Shown here piece by piece: positions 7,861-15,314 of a stretch of 28,791 nucleotides of DNA; within the stretch, counting starts at the first letter, position 1; each line of letters starts with the position of its first letter. The DNA is from Desulfobacteraceae bacterium (GTDB lineage Bacteria > Desulfobacterota > Desulfobacteria > Desulfobacterales > SURF-15). The notes below the pieces were generated by a model. That model saw only the letters and a list, made by a program, of their open reading frames with translations. It made no database searches and was not told the origin of the DNA. Location: the NCBI GenBank assembly GCA_003599475.1, contig QZKK01000053.1, positions 1-28,791 on the forward strand. Direction: 5' to 3'. A program made the translations under genes and the position numbers.

Positions 7861-9264
7861 ATGAGCCATGAAACCACGGGCGCCACAGAGTCGGCCGCGG
7901 AATTCGTATATCGGCTTCGGTTCGACCATCTGCCGGAAGATGCGCTGAGGATTGCAAAACGGTGCATCTTAGACGGGGTCGGGCTCATCTTTGCCGGGTC
8001 CCTACAGAAGTGCACCGAAATCGTGCGAAGGCATGCGTTGGCGATCGGCGGGGCCAAAGAGGCGACGCTGTTCGGGAAAAATGGGGGCATGGCGCCGGCT
8101 CCGCTCGCCGCGTTTGTCAACGGGACAGCCGGTCACGCGATGGACTGGGACGATACCCAGTTGAGCGCCACACCGGATCGGATTTATGGTCTTCTCACCC
8201 ATCCGACCATGCCGCCGTTGACCGCCTGCATGGCCGTTTCCGAGAAACTGGGGAAGGTTTCCGGAAAGGCTTTTCTGACCGCCTTCCTCGCCGGGTTCGA
8301 GGTGGAGTGCAAAATCGCCGAAGCCGTTTATCCGGAGCACTACAAAAGGGGGTTTCATTCCAGCGGAACCATCGGCACATTCGGAGCCGCCATGGCGGCG
8401 GCCAAGCTGATGGCGCTGGATGTGGAGAAGATCAGGCACGTAATCGGAATCGCCGCCAGCATGAGCTCCGGAATCCGGGTCAACTTCGGTACGATGACCA
8501 AGCCCCTTCACGTGGGCAGAGCCTCCCAAAACGGTATGACGGCCGCCTTTTTGGCCGGGGACGGTTTCGAAGCGAACACCGGCGCATTGGATGGCCCCTG
8601 GGGATTTTTCCAGGTGACCGGAGGCGGATTCGATCCTGAAAAGATGATCGGCGCATTGGGCAGGCCTTTCAACATCGTCTCCCCGGGCGTGAGCATCAAA
8701 CCGTACCCCTGCGGGGTGTTGACGCATCCTTCGATGGATACCATGCTCGCACTGGTGACCGAAAATGATTTGAGGCCCGATGATATCGAAGGTGCGGTCC
8801 TTTACGCCGGTTCAAACATCCTGAAGCCGATTCGCTACGAGACGGCGCACGACGAGCTCGAAGCAAAATTCTGCATGCCGTTTCTTTTAGCCGCCGTTGC
8901 CATATCCCGGAAAGCGGGAATGAGGGAATTCACCCCTGAATTCGTCAATTCAGCAGTCACGCAAGGGTTGATGCGAAGGATCCGCACCGAATTCGACCCC
9001 CAGATCGAAGCCAGGGGTTGGGATAAAATCCGATCCAGACTGGAAATAAAGCTTGCCGATGGACGAACGTTGATCCGGGAGGCGGATGAACGGTATCGGG
9101 GGGGGCCCGAAAATCCATTGAGTGACGCGGAGCTCCAGGCCAAGTTTTCCGATTGCACGGATTCGCTTCTCAGTGAAAAGAGCCGAAAGAAAATATTTCA
9201 GACCATCTCCGATTTGGACCGGCTGGACGATGTGGGTGAATTCCTTTCCATGCTGCGCTCGTGA
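7861..9264 (+). CDS. MmgE/PrpD family protein (2-methylcitrate dehydratase-like)
   Basis: A 467-residue cytoplasmic protein of the family containing 2-methylcitrate dehydratase (PrpD), cis-aconitate decarboxylase and MmgE. Family features are the helical N-terminal region with ILDGVGLIFAGS, the conserved FVNGTAGHAMDWDDTQ (residues about 85-100), GFHSSGTIGTFGAAMAAAKL (about 163-182), and VSIKPYPCGVLTHPSMD, which carries the conserved K.YPC..... HP pattern. An AAAGGAG sequence places the start at 7861 rather than the in-frame ATG at 7840. No citrate-synthase-like or PrpC/PrpB gene is nearby, so the methylcitrate cycle is not implied; a dehydratase or decarboxylase acting on a polycarboxylate is the most that can be said. 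A dehydrogenase and an ADH follow in the same direction. Confidence 0.9.
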   Translation: MSHETTGATESAAEFVYRLRFDHLPEDALRIAKRCILDGVGLIFAGSLQKCTEIVRRHALAIGGAKEATLFGKNGGMAPAPLAAFVNGTAGHAMDWDDTQLSATPDRIYGLLTHPTMPPLTACMAVSEKLGKVSGKAFLTAFLAGFEVECKIAEAVYPEHYKRGFHSSGTIGTFGAAMAAAKLMALDVEKIRHVIGIAASMSSGIRVNFGTMTKPLHVGRASQNGMTAAFLAGDGFEANTGALDGPWGFFQVTGGGFDPEKMIGALGRPFNIVSPGVSIKPYPCGVLTHPSMDTMLALVTENDLRPDDIEGAVLYAGSNILKPIRYETAHDELEAKFCMPFLLAAVAISRKAGMREFTPEFVNSAVTQGLMRRIRTEFDPQIEARGWDKIRSRLEIKLADGRTLIREADERYRGGPENPLSDAELQAKFSDCTDSLLSEKSRKKIFQTISDLDRLDDVGEFLSMLRS

Positions 9265-9278
9265 AAATGGAAACACTT

Positions 9279-9330
9279 GGGGGGGCAGGTCCCTTTCCGG
9301 CAGCCCCCCTGTTCTTCCGTTCGCATTTCT
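9279..9330 (+). terminator. Terminator-like hairpin after the MmgE/PrpD gene
   Basis: A run of seven G (9279-9285) can pair with six C (9304-9309) around an 18-base loop, followed by a T-rich stretch. Positions 9331-9630 hold no gene I can recognise; they contain a perfect inverted repeat CCGCAAAC/GTTTGCGG (9438-9445 and 9464-9471). Confidence 0.45.
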
Positions 9331-9630
9331 TTCTTTGATTTCTGTTCTTCATTCGATGTTGGACGTTTGACCTGCCCGCCGTGCCGATGTGCATCTGTTA
9401 TGATAAAGCAACAGTATCATTCGTGCGCTGTTATATTCCGCAAACTCCGATGGCTATGGCCCCGTTTGCGGGATCTACGCTCCGCTTCGACAGGGGGTGT
9501 TCGGCGTTCAGTCTTTTTCCCCTTTACTCCAGACATCAATTATCTTAAAGTCTCACCCACGTGAATAAGGAAAATCCAGAACGGGTATGCAGCCGCTTAT
9601 CGGATGCGGTTGCCCGGGCAGGGAAGGGCT

Positions 9631-10710
9631 ATGGCTGATCAATCCTTCTGTTTCAGTCCGGAAGCATTGACCGATTTTGCACAAGGCATCTTCCGGAAGT
9701 TGGGCCTGCCTCCCGAGGATGCAGCCACTACGGCGGAATGTCTGGTGAAGGCGGATCTGAGGGGCCTCGGAAGCCATGGGGTTTCGCGGATTCCCCTGTA
9801 CGCCGAAAGGCTCCGGCTCAAGCTGGTAAATGCCAAGCCGCATATCCGTATTCGATCGGTGGCACCTGCGGCCGCGCATGTGGACGGCGACGACGGGATG
9901 GGAATGGTGGTGGGATCCCGGGCGATGGCGTCGGCTTTATCGCTTGCAGAAACGGCCGGAGTCGGTCTGGCGGGGGTATACCGCAGCACCCACTTCGGAA
10001 TGGCCGCCTTCTACGTGCTGCAGGCGGTTGAGAAAAATTTCATCGGTTTTGCATTCACCAATGCTTCTCCGGGAATGGCTCCCTGGGGAGGGGCCAAGCC
10101 GGTTTTGGGAGTCAATCCGCTTTCCGTTGGGGTGCCTGCCGGGCAGCGGTATCCGATCGTTTTGGACATGGCGATGTCCGTGATGGCCCGCGGGAAAATG
10201 CGTCTGATGGGGCTCCGGGGGGAGCCCATCCCGGAAAACACGGCGCTCGATTCGAATGGAAATCCGACGCGGGACGGACTCGATGTCCATAAAGGGGGGA
10301 CGGTGCTTCCCTTCGGCGGCCCCAAAGGGTCCGCACTGGCCATCTGGATGGAAGTCATGGCCGGGGTGCTGACCGGTGCCGCATTTGCCGGAGAGATGCG
10401 CGATCTTTACGGGGATCTGTCGGGTCCACAAAGAATCGGGCATCTCTTTATGGCCGTACGTCCGGATCTTTTCATGCCGATGGACGAGTTCAAGAAGCGA
10501 ATGGATGTCATGATCGATCGTTTCGTCAGTTCGCCTAAAGCCGAAGGGGTGGATCGGATCCTGATGCCGGGGGAACCCGAACAGAGGAAGGAGGCGGAGC
10601 TGCGCGCAGCCGGAATTCCCCTGGAAGCCCATATCGTCGATCAACTTCGTCGGGAAGCGGATCGGCTCGATGTGCATTTTCCAGAACCGATCGATCAATC
10701 TAGAATCTAA
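9631..10710 (+). CDS. Malate/L-lactate dehydrogenase family (Ldh_2), divergent member
   Basis: A 359-residue NAD(P)-dependent 2-hydroxyacid dehydrogenase of the Ldh_2 (malate/lactate/sulfolactate/ureidoglycolate) fold. The catalytic His is in GLGSHGVSR (His49), with THFG at the second conserved site, NPLSVGVPAG and VLDMAMSVMARGKM. Two motifs differ from the common family form: GLGSHGV in place of G.DSHGV, and GGPKGSALA in place of GG.KGY.LA. Compare the paralogue at 19206, which keeps both. The start at 9631 follows GGGAAGGG at short spacing; an in-frame ATG at 9604 has no such site. The last codons and the stop lie inside a heptad array (10698-10725). An Fe-ADH follows 36 bases on, probably in the same operon. 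Confidence 0.88.
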   Translation: MADQSFCFSPEALTDFAQGIFRKLGLPPEDAATTAECLVKADLRGLGSHGVSRIPLYAERLRLKLVNAKPHIRIRSVAPAAAHVDGDDGMGMVVGSRAMASALSLAETAGVGLAGVYRSTHFGMAAFYVLQAVEKNFIGFAFTNASPGMAPWGGAKPVLGVNPLSVGVPAGQRYPIVLDMAMSVMARGKMRLMGLRGEPIPENTALDSNGNPTRDGLDVHKGGTVLPFGGPKGSALAIWMEVMAGVLTGAAFAGEMRDLYGDLSGPQRIGHLFMAVRPDLFMPMDEFKKRMDVMIDRFVSSPKAEGVDRILMPGEPEQRKEAELRAAGIPLEAHIVDQLRREADRLDVHFPEPIDQSRI

Positions 10711-10731
10711 AATCCAAAATCTAAAATTCTT
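10698..10731. repeat. Heptad-period array spanning a stop codon
   Basis: Units ATCTAGA, ATCTAAA, ATCCAAA, ATCTAAA and ATTCTTC with a strict 7-base period. The TAA stop of the upstream dehydrogenase (10708-10710) lies within the second unit, so its last residues are array-encoded, and the array runs into the AAAGGAGG of the next gene. Confidence 0.75.
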
Positions 10732-10746
10732 CTAAAGGAGGAAACA

Positions 10747-11922
10747 ATGGACCTAACCGATCTGTTTGAATTCAAATCGCCGGCAAGGGTCGTATTCGGG
10801 CTTAACGTAATCGAAAAACTGGGTGCCGAAATCACCGCCATCGGAGGGAAAAAGGCGCTGCTGGTGACGGATCCGGGTGTAAGAAAGGCAGGCCTGGTCG
10901 GGAGAGTCGAAAAGAAGCTGAAAGAGGCTTCCATCGGCTATGAGGTCTTCGACAAAGTCGAGGCCAACCCGAGGCTTTCCACCGTCCATGCGGGGGCGGC
11001 GGTTTACCGCGAACAAAAATGCGATCTGATCATCGGTATCGGAGGGGGGAGCCCTTTGGATGCCGCAAAGGCAATCGGAGTGAAGGCCACGCATGAAGGC
11101 AGCGTCGCCGATTACACCCGGCGCGGTGGGAAACCGGTTCAAGACATCCTTCCGCCGCTGATTGCCATTCCCACCACTTCCGGTACCGGCAGCGAAGTGA
11201 CCTGGTTTTCCGTTCTGACCGATCCGGAAGTAAAGTCGAAGATCGTCATCGCCACCCCTATCATCGCAGCGGATATCGCTCTGGTAGACCCCGGGATGAC
11301 ACAGACGATGCCGCCGGAGGTGACTGCATTTACCGGCATGGATGCACTGACCCATGCGGTGGAAGCTTATGTATCCATCAAGGCGACGCCGTTTTCAGAT
11401 ACACTGGCATTAAAGGCCATCGAGCTGATCGGCGCCAACCTGCGGGAGGCGGTCGGAAACGGGGACAACCTGAAGGCCCGCTCCAATATGATGCTCGGGA
11501 GTACGATCGCCGGAATTGCTTTCGCCAACAGTTCCGTCGGCCTGGTCCATGCGGTTGCGCATGCCTTGGGCGGCCAGTTCGATATCGCACACGGAATTGC
11601 CAACGCCGTCATGCTTCCGCTGGTCATGCAATACAACCTGATTGCCGCGCCGGGCAAATACGCAGACATCGCCTATGCACTGGGGGAAGATGTCGAAGGC
11701 CTCACCGAAATGGAGTCTGCACGAATCTCGGTTGAAGCCGTCCAGGAGCTCTCCGAAGATATCGGCATTCCGACGGATCTCAGGAAGCTTGGCGCGGATC
11801 CGTCGCTGATCGACGTTTTGGCGGACGAGTCCGAGAGTCAGACGGGCTCCTATCCCTTCAATCCAAGAAAAGTCAAAAAAGAAGACGTCCGGGCGATGTT
11901 CAAGGATGCTTTCGGAGCATGA
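10747..11922 (+). CDS. Iron-containing alcohol dehydrogenase
   Basis: A 391-residue group III NAD(P)-dependent alcohol dehydrogenase. The nucleotide-binding loop is GGGSPLDAAKA (residues 99-109). The metal ligands are visible as Asp199 and His203 in TGMDALTHAVEAY, His268 in GLVHAVAH, and His282 in FDIAHGIANA. The length is normal and the C-terminus complete. The ATG has AAAGGAGGAAACA upstream. In the same frame after its stop lies the C-terminal stub of an aldehyde:ferredoxin oxidoreductase, so an alcohol-aldehyde-acid pair probably existed here. The substrate, likely a short alcohol or diol, is not determined. Confidence 0.95.
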   Translation: MDLTDLFEFKSPARVVFGLNVIEKLGAEITAIGGKKALLVTDPGVRKAGLVGRVEKKLKEASIGYEVFDKVEANPRLSTVHAGAAVYREQKCDLIIGIGGGSPLDAAKAIGVKATHEGSVADYTRRGGKPVQDILPPLIAIPTTSGTGSEVTWFSVLTDPEVKSKIVIATPIIAADIALVDPGMTQTMPPEVTAFTGMDALTHAVEAYVSIKATPFSDTLALKAIELIGANLREAVGNGDNLKARSNMMLGSTIAGIAFANSSVGLVHAVAHALGGQFDIAHGIANAVMLPLVMQYNLIAAPGKYADIAYALGEDVEGLTEMESARISVEAVQELSEDIGIPTDLRKLGADPSLIDVLADESESQTGSYPFNPRKVKKEDVRAMFKDAFGA

Positions 11923-12168
11923 TCGGGATTATCTGACGATGTTTCAGAGAGGCTGCTCTCATCTCCGGTCGATGGACCTGCCAAAGGGATCAGTTCCTGG
12001 CCGTACCTCAAGGGGGTGGTCGAGGAGTCCTATCGTCTGATGGGGTGGGACACAAAAATCGGAAAGCCGCTTCGAAGCACGCTGCGGCGGCTCCGATTGG
12101 AGAAAGAAATCGCAGATATGTGGGGGGATGCGGAAGCCCCACGAGACAGAGAGGAGATCGGCTCATGA
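11923..12168 (+). pseudogene. C-terminal remnant of aldehyde:ferredoxin oxidoreductase (AOR)
   Basis: Directly after the ADH stop, the same frame stays open for about 80 codons and has no good start. It reads SSPVDGPAKG, then LKGVVEESYRLMGWD and GKPLRSTLRRL, which matches the end of AOR-family proteins (a P..GPAKG segment, then the ..YY.LRGWD..TG.P....L..LGL tail). The catalytic domains, with the tungstopterin and 4Fe-4S ligands, are absent, so at least 500 codons have been lost and this cannot be an enzyme. Its stop TGA (12166-12168) overlaps the ATG of the next gene by the pattern ATGA, showing that the old operon junction survived the deletion. Confidence 0.7.
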
Positions 12169-12509
12169 ACCTGAAGAAGTTTGCCGGTTCCGAAAACCCG
12201 GCATCGGTAACCACTACAGCCCTTGCCAGCGGCGCGCTCGGTGCCGTCGTCGGCGGAGCCGTATCGGCGGTCAACAGCTCGTATCGATTGGTAAAAGGAG
12301 ATTTGAGCGGTTCCGAGGCCGTTTCCAGAATCGTGCGGGAAACCGTCGGAACCGGACTTTCTTCCGCGGCCGCCGGAACGACCGTTGCCGCCCTCCGCGT
12401 GGGGGGATTTCTCGGACTGGCCGGATTCATGATCGGGACTCTATTGGCCAAAGGGGTCCTGGATTCGGCGTATGCCGCTGCGCTTAAGAAAAACGGGGTG
12501 TACAATTAA
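12165..12509 (+). CDS. Small Gly/Ala-rich membrane protein resembling MamC/Mms13
   Basis: A 114-residue protein with two hydrophobic segments (about 19-38, ALASGALGAVVGGAVSAV, and about 65-98) joined by a charged loop. From memory it aligns with the magnetosome protein MamC: GAL.G..VGGA, then RL.K, a conserved EA, then RETVGTGL (KETVGAGL in MamC), an Ala-rich helix and a final AK...D. In MamC the loop between the helices contacts magnetite. Here the loop keeps D and E residues (KGDLSGSEAVSRIVRE), but no other magnetosome gene is in the window. GAGGAG 8 bases before the ATG supports the start. It is coupled (ATGA) to the AOR remnant, so it may instead be an AOR-associated membrane protein. The function is open. 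Confidence 0.75.
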   Translation: MNLKKFAGSENPASVTTTALASGALGAVVGGAVSAVNSSYRLVKGDLSGSEAVSRIVRETVGTGLSSAAAGTTVAALRVGGFLGLAGFMIGTLLAKGVLDSAYAAALKKNGVYN

Positions 12510-12523
12510 GCAGCCAGAACATC

Positions 12524-13315
12524 CTACTCCAGATGCGTTCGGGTCAAATACCCTTTCTTCCGGACCTGGTGGAGCATCCAGGCGAAAACCAGGCCGCCCG
12601 CCGCGAGATATACCAGGTTCATGGCAAAGGAAAGAACAAGCAGTGTCCGATTCGGGGTTCCGGTGTTGAGCACCGCGCGCATCCCTTCGAAGATGTAGGT
12701 GGATGGAAGGGCATAGGAAAAGATCCGGAGCCAGGGAGGAAGGACCGAGACCGGGTAGAAAACCGCAGACAGCGGCTGGATGAGAAAGGGGACTCCCCAG
12801 ATGAGGGCCTCGGCTGCATGTCCGTACCGGAGGATCAGCGACATGGTGAACATCCCCATGGCCCAGCCGAAAAGCGCAAGGTTCGCCACGAAGGGAACCA
12901 GGGACGGTCCCATCTCGAAGATGTTGAACCGGTAGAAGAAAAAAGCGAGCACCCCGAGGAAAACCAATGTGATCATGGATTTGATCAAACCCATGATGCA
13001 GAGAGAGGCGACCAGTTCCGCTGTGCGTACCGGGGTGATGAAGAGATTCATGATGTTTTTCACCCAGAACTCTTCGGTAAGAGCGAGCGTAATGGACTGC
13101 TGGGAACGGTAAAGCAGGTCCCAGAGGATCATGGCACCCAGCAGGAAGTGGATGGCCACGGGAAGATCCATCCCCTTGAGGTAACGCGTGAGAAACCCCC
13201 ATACCAGCAGGTTCATGATCGGCCAAAAGAAGATCTCCATGGCACGTGCCAGGCTCCGGCGGTAGAGATAGAAGTTTCGCAGGAGAAGCCCGCTGATCCG
13301 AAGCCACATCGTCAT
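12524..13315 (-). CDS. ABC-2 type exporter permease (second exporter)
   Basis: A 263-residue inner-membrane protein with about six transmembrane helices of the ABC-2 type, including the amphipathic N-terminal helix before FFWPIMNLLVWGFLTRYL and the conserved P region PLSAVFYPVSVLPPWLRIFS near residue 190. The start at 13315 overlaps the end of the ATPase gene (13312) by the ATGA-type junction, so they form one transporter. The cargo is unknown; the family exports drugs, lipids or polysaccharides. The gene ends 14 bases from the convergent MamC-like gene. Confidence 0.88.
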   Translation of the reverse strand: MTMWLRISGLLLRNFYLYRRSLARAMEIFFWPIMNLLVWGFLTRYLKGMDLPVAIHFLLGAMILWDLLYRSQQSITLALTEEFWVKNIMNLFITPVRTAELVASLCIMGLIKSMITLVFLGVLAFFFYRFNIFEMGPSLVPFVANLALFGWAMGMFTMSLILRYGHAAEALIWGVPFLIQPLSAVFYPVSVLPPWLRIFSYALPSTYIFEGMRAVLNTGTPNRTLLVLSFAMNLVYLAAGGLVFAWMLHQVRKKGYLTRTHLE

Positions 13316-14019
13316 TCTCCGGTCCGGCCGGCTTCTGTGAGCCCGCCGTTTCTCGCGATCGTAATGAAAACATCTTCCAGAGTGTCAGCCACGGCCCGGG
13401 TTTTAATTTCCGCCGGGGTCCCTTCCAGAAGGATTTTTCCGTGGGACAGAAAGAGGATCCGGCTGCACATGGCCTCGATCTCGAACATGTTGTGGGAGGT
13501 ATAGATCATCGTGGTTCCCATTTCCTGCCGGATCTTGCGGAGCCTCTCCCTTACTTTGTAGGCGATGTCGGGATCGAGGCTTGCGGTGGGTTCATCGAGA
13601 AAGAGGACCTCCGGCTCGTTGACGAGGGCCTTGGCCAGGTTGAGCCGTGTGAGCTGTCCCGTTGAAAGTGTGCCGGTTTTTGCCCCCGCAGTCCCGGCGA
13701 TGTCGAAGAAATCCAGAAGCTTCCCGATCCGTTTTCCGGGCTTTCGGATCCCGTAAAGCTTTGCAAAGACGTTGAGGTTTTCCCAGACGGTCAGGTTAGG
13801 AGGGAGCTGCACATAGGCGGATGAAAAGTTGACCCGCTGAAGGATCTCCTTTCGGCTGCCTTCAAGATCCATCCCGAAGATCCGGATATCGCCGGAGTCC
13901 GGAATAACCAAACCGAGCAGGAGATGGATGGTGGTCGTCTTCCCGGCTCCGTTCGGACCGAGAAGCCCGAGAATCTCCCCCTTCCGAACGGAAAAGGAGA
14001 CCCCGTCAACGGCTCTCAA
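13312..14019 (-). CDS. ABC exporter ATPase (second exporter), start codon uncertain
   Basis: Walker A is GPNGAGKTT, the signature LSTGQLTRLNLAKAL, Walker B VLFLDEPTASLDPD and the H-loop TSHNM, so it is a complete catalytic core. The only standard start codon in the open frame is TTG at 14019, but this would remove the first conserved strand: codons up to 14058 read IIEVEGLIKRFGN, a normal ABC N-terminus. Between there and the upstream stop (14141-14139) there is no ATG, GTG or TTG, only a heptad array (14089-14124). Initiation may use a rare codon (ATC at 14058 or a CTG), or the real start may have been lost when the array arose. It is coupled to the permease at 12524. Confidence 0.85.
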   Translation of the reverse strand: MRAVDGVSFSVRKGEILGLLGPNGAGKTTTIHLLLGLVIPDSGDIRIFGMDLEGSRKEILQRVNFSSAYVQLPPNLTVWENLNVFAKLYGIRKPGKRIGKLLDFFDIAGTAGAKTGTLSTGQLTRLNLAKALVNEPEVLFLDEPTASLDPDIAYKVRERLRKIRQEMGTTMIYTSHNMFEIEAMCSRILFLSHGKILLEGTPAEIKTRAVADTLEDVFITIARNGGLTEAGRTGE

Positions 14020-14088
14020 GTTTCCGAACCTTTTGATGAGGCCTTCGACCTCGATGATTCCGTCCGGAGCGGTTTCGGAATTTACGAT

Positions 14089-14124
14089 TTCAGTATTCAG
14101 GGGTTCAGCGTCCAGTTTCCAGTT
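14089..14124. repeat. Heptad-period array at the missing ATPase start
   Basis: Units TTCAGTA, TTCAGGG, (one extra G), TTCAGCG and TCCAGTT (twice). On the minus strand it is open in frame with the ABC ATPase and lies just before its conserved N-terminus. Confidence 0.65.
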
Positions 14125-14162
14125 TTTGATCGACCTGGCCTATCGACCAGCGGCCGGGCTCA

Positions 14163-14194
14163 CCACTCAACCATTCGACCACTCAACGACTCAA
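14163..14194. repeat. Octad-period array
   Basis: CCACTCAA, CCATTCGA, CCACTCAA and CGACTCAA follow each other with an 8-base period. It is the only clear array here with a period other than 7 or 13, and it lies 38 bases beyond the array at 14089. Confidence 0.65.
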
Positions 14195-14280
14195 CTGTTC
14201 CCTGGCCTGAGACTGAGCTTTTATGTAAATACCCTTTTTTTCACCCAAAGAAAAGGTCGGAAAAATCGATCGGAATCCCA

Positions 14281-14463
14281 AGAGAATATTCTGATACCAG
14301 TAACCGGCTGGTGGACAATACCGCCTCGCTCTGCTCCGTCAACGGCCTCACGGGGTATCTCAAGTCGCTGGGCCACAAGGTTTCTAAGTCTGCAGTGACG
14401 GATTACCTGGAACGGTTCGAAGACGCCTATTTCCTCTTCACCGTCCGGATATTCGATGCGGCC
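14281..14463 (+). pseudogene. Remnant of a DUF4143 (AAA-type) ATPase C-terminal domain
   Basis: About 60 plus-strand codons read like the DUF4143 C-terminal domain of AAA ATPases: NRLVDNTASLCSVNGL, then YLKSLGHKVSKSAVTDYL, then FEDAYFLFTVRIFDAAS. There is no start codon, Walker motif or RBS, and the resemblance stops after the last segment. It lies on the opposite strand between the two ABC exporters and is probably a relic of a lost gene. The identification is from memory of the family pattern. Confidence 0.5.
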
Positions 14464-14537
14464 TCGTGCGGCACATTCATCCGGCTTCCGGTTGCGCTTG
14501 CCTGGCCAATTCTCGTGTCATTGGTGGGTTGCCGCCT

Positions 14538-15314
14538 TCACTTGATCAGGCGCTTGCGCATGGCCGACATCGCCAGAACCGAAAACAACAGAAAAAACAG
14601 AACCAGATAACCGAGGCTGAGCGCGGTGGCGGTCACGTGAACCCCCAGGGCGAATCGGCGCGTCAGTTCGACCAGGTGATGGAGGGGGAATGCGAGTGCC
14701 AGCGGCTGCGCCCAGACCGGCAGGTTGGAGATGGGGAAAAACGTTCCGCTGAACAGAAACATCGGGGTGATGAACAGGAAAATCGGCAGATTGAACATCT
14801 CGATCGAAGGCGTGATCCCGGTAAAGAAAAGACCGACCGCCCCGAAGGAGAGACCGCCTAAAAAAGCAACCGGGATCAGAAGAAGCCCCGACGGGAAACG
14901 GATATATCCGAAGAGGCCGAGAACAAAGAGCATGATGGCCGCCGCTCCGACCGCCTTTGTCGCGCTCCAGACGATTTCCGCAACGATGATTTCCTCTAGC
15001 GAAAGAGGGGTGGCAAGCATCGCGTCGAAGGTCTTTTGATAGTACATGCGCACAAAGGAAGCATAGGTGGTTTCGAAAAAGGAATTGTACATGATGGCGG
15101 TTGCAACGAGTGCGGGAGCGATAAAATCCGTGTAGGAAAGGAGTGCGTCTCCATAGCGAACCTCTCCGACAAGGCCGCTGAATCCCAGTCCGAAGGCCAT
15201 GATGTAGAGTATCGGCTCCAGCAGAGGGGTTAGAAAATTGATCTTCCAGATTTTCCGGTAAGTGACCAGATTTCGTTTCCATACCTTCAGAAACCGCCAG
15301 GAGATTCTTCTCAT
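14538..15314 (-). CDS. ABC-2 exporter permease, NodJ-like (first exporter)
   Basis: A 258-residue inner-membrane permease with six predicted helices. The stretch LEPILYIMAFGLGFSGLVG, followed by FIAPALVATAIMYNSFFETTY and QKTFDAMLATPLSLEEIIVAE, is the pattern of the NodJ/daunorubicin-exporter group. The start at 15314 is preferred because it overlaps the stop of the ATPase gene as ATGA and follows GGAAGGGATT; an upstream in-frame ATG at 15380 lies inside the ATPase gene. The cargo is unknown. Confidence 0.9.
   Translation of the reverse strand: MRRISWRFLKVWKRNLVTYRKIWKINFLTPLLEPILYIMAFGLGFSGLVGEVRYGDALLSYTDFIAPALVATAIMYNSFFETTYASFVRMYYQKTFDAMLATPLSLEEIIVAEIVWSATKAVGAAAIMLFVLGLFGYIRFPSGLLLIPVAFLGGLSFGAVGLFFTGITPSIEMFNLPIFLFITPMFLFSGTFFPISNLPVWAQPLALAFPLHHLVELTRRFALGVHVTATALSLGYLVLFFLLFSVLAMSAMRKRLIK

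Noticed and set aside
12165..12509. A complete magnetosome gene cluster
   Set aside because: Only one MamC-like protein is present; none of the other genes in the window belongs to known magnetosome sets.
12533..13504. 323-codon plus-strand frame
   Set aside because: Shadow of the ABC permease and ATPase genes on the minus strand; no family pattern, heavily charged composition.
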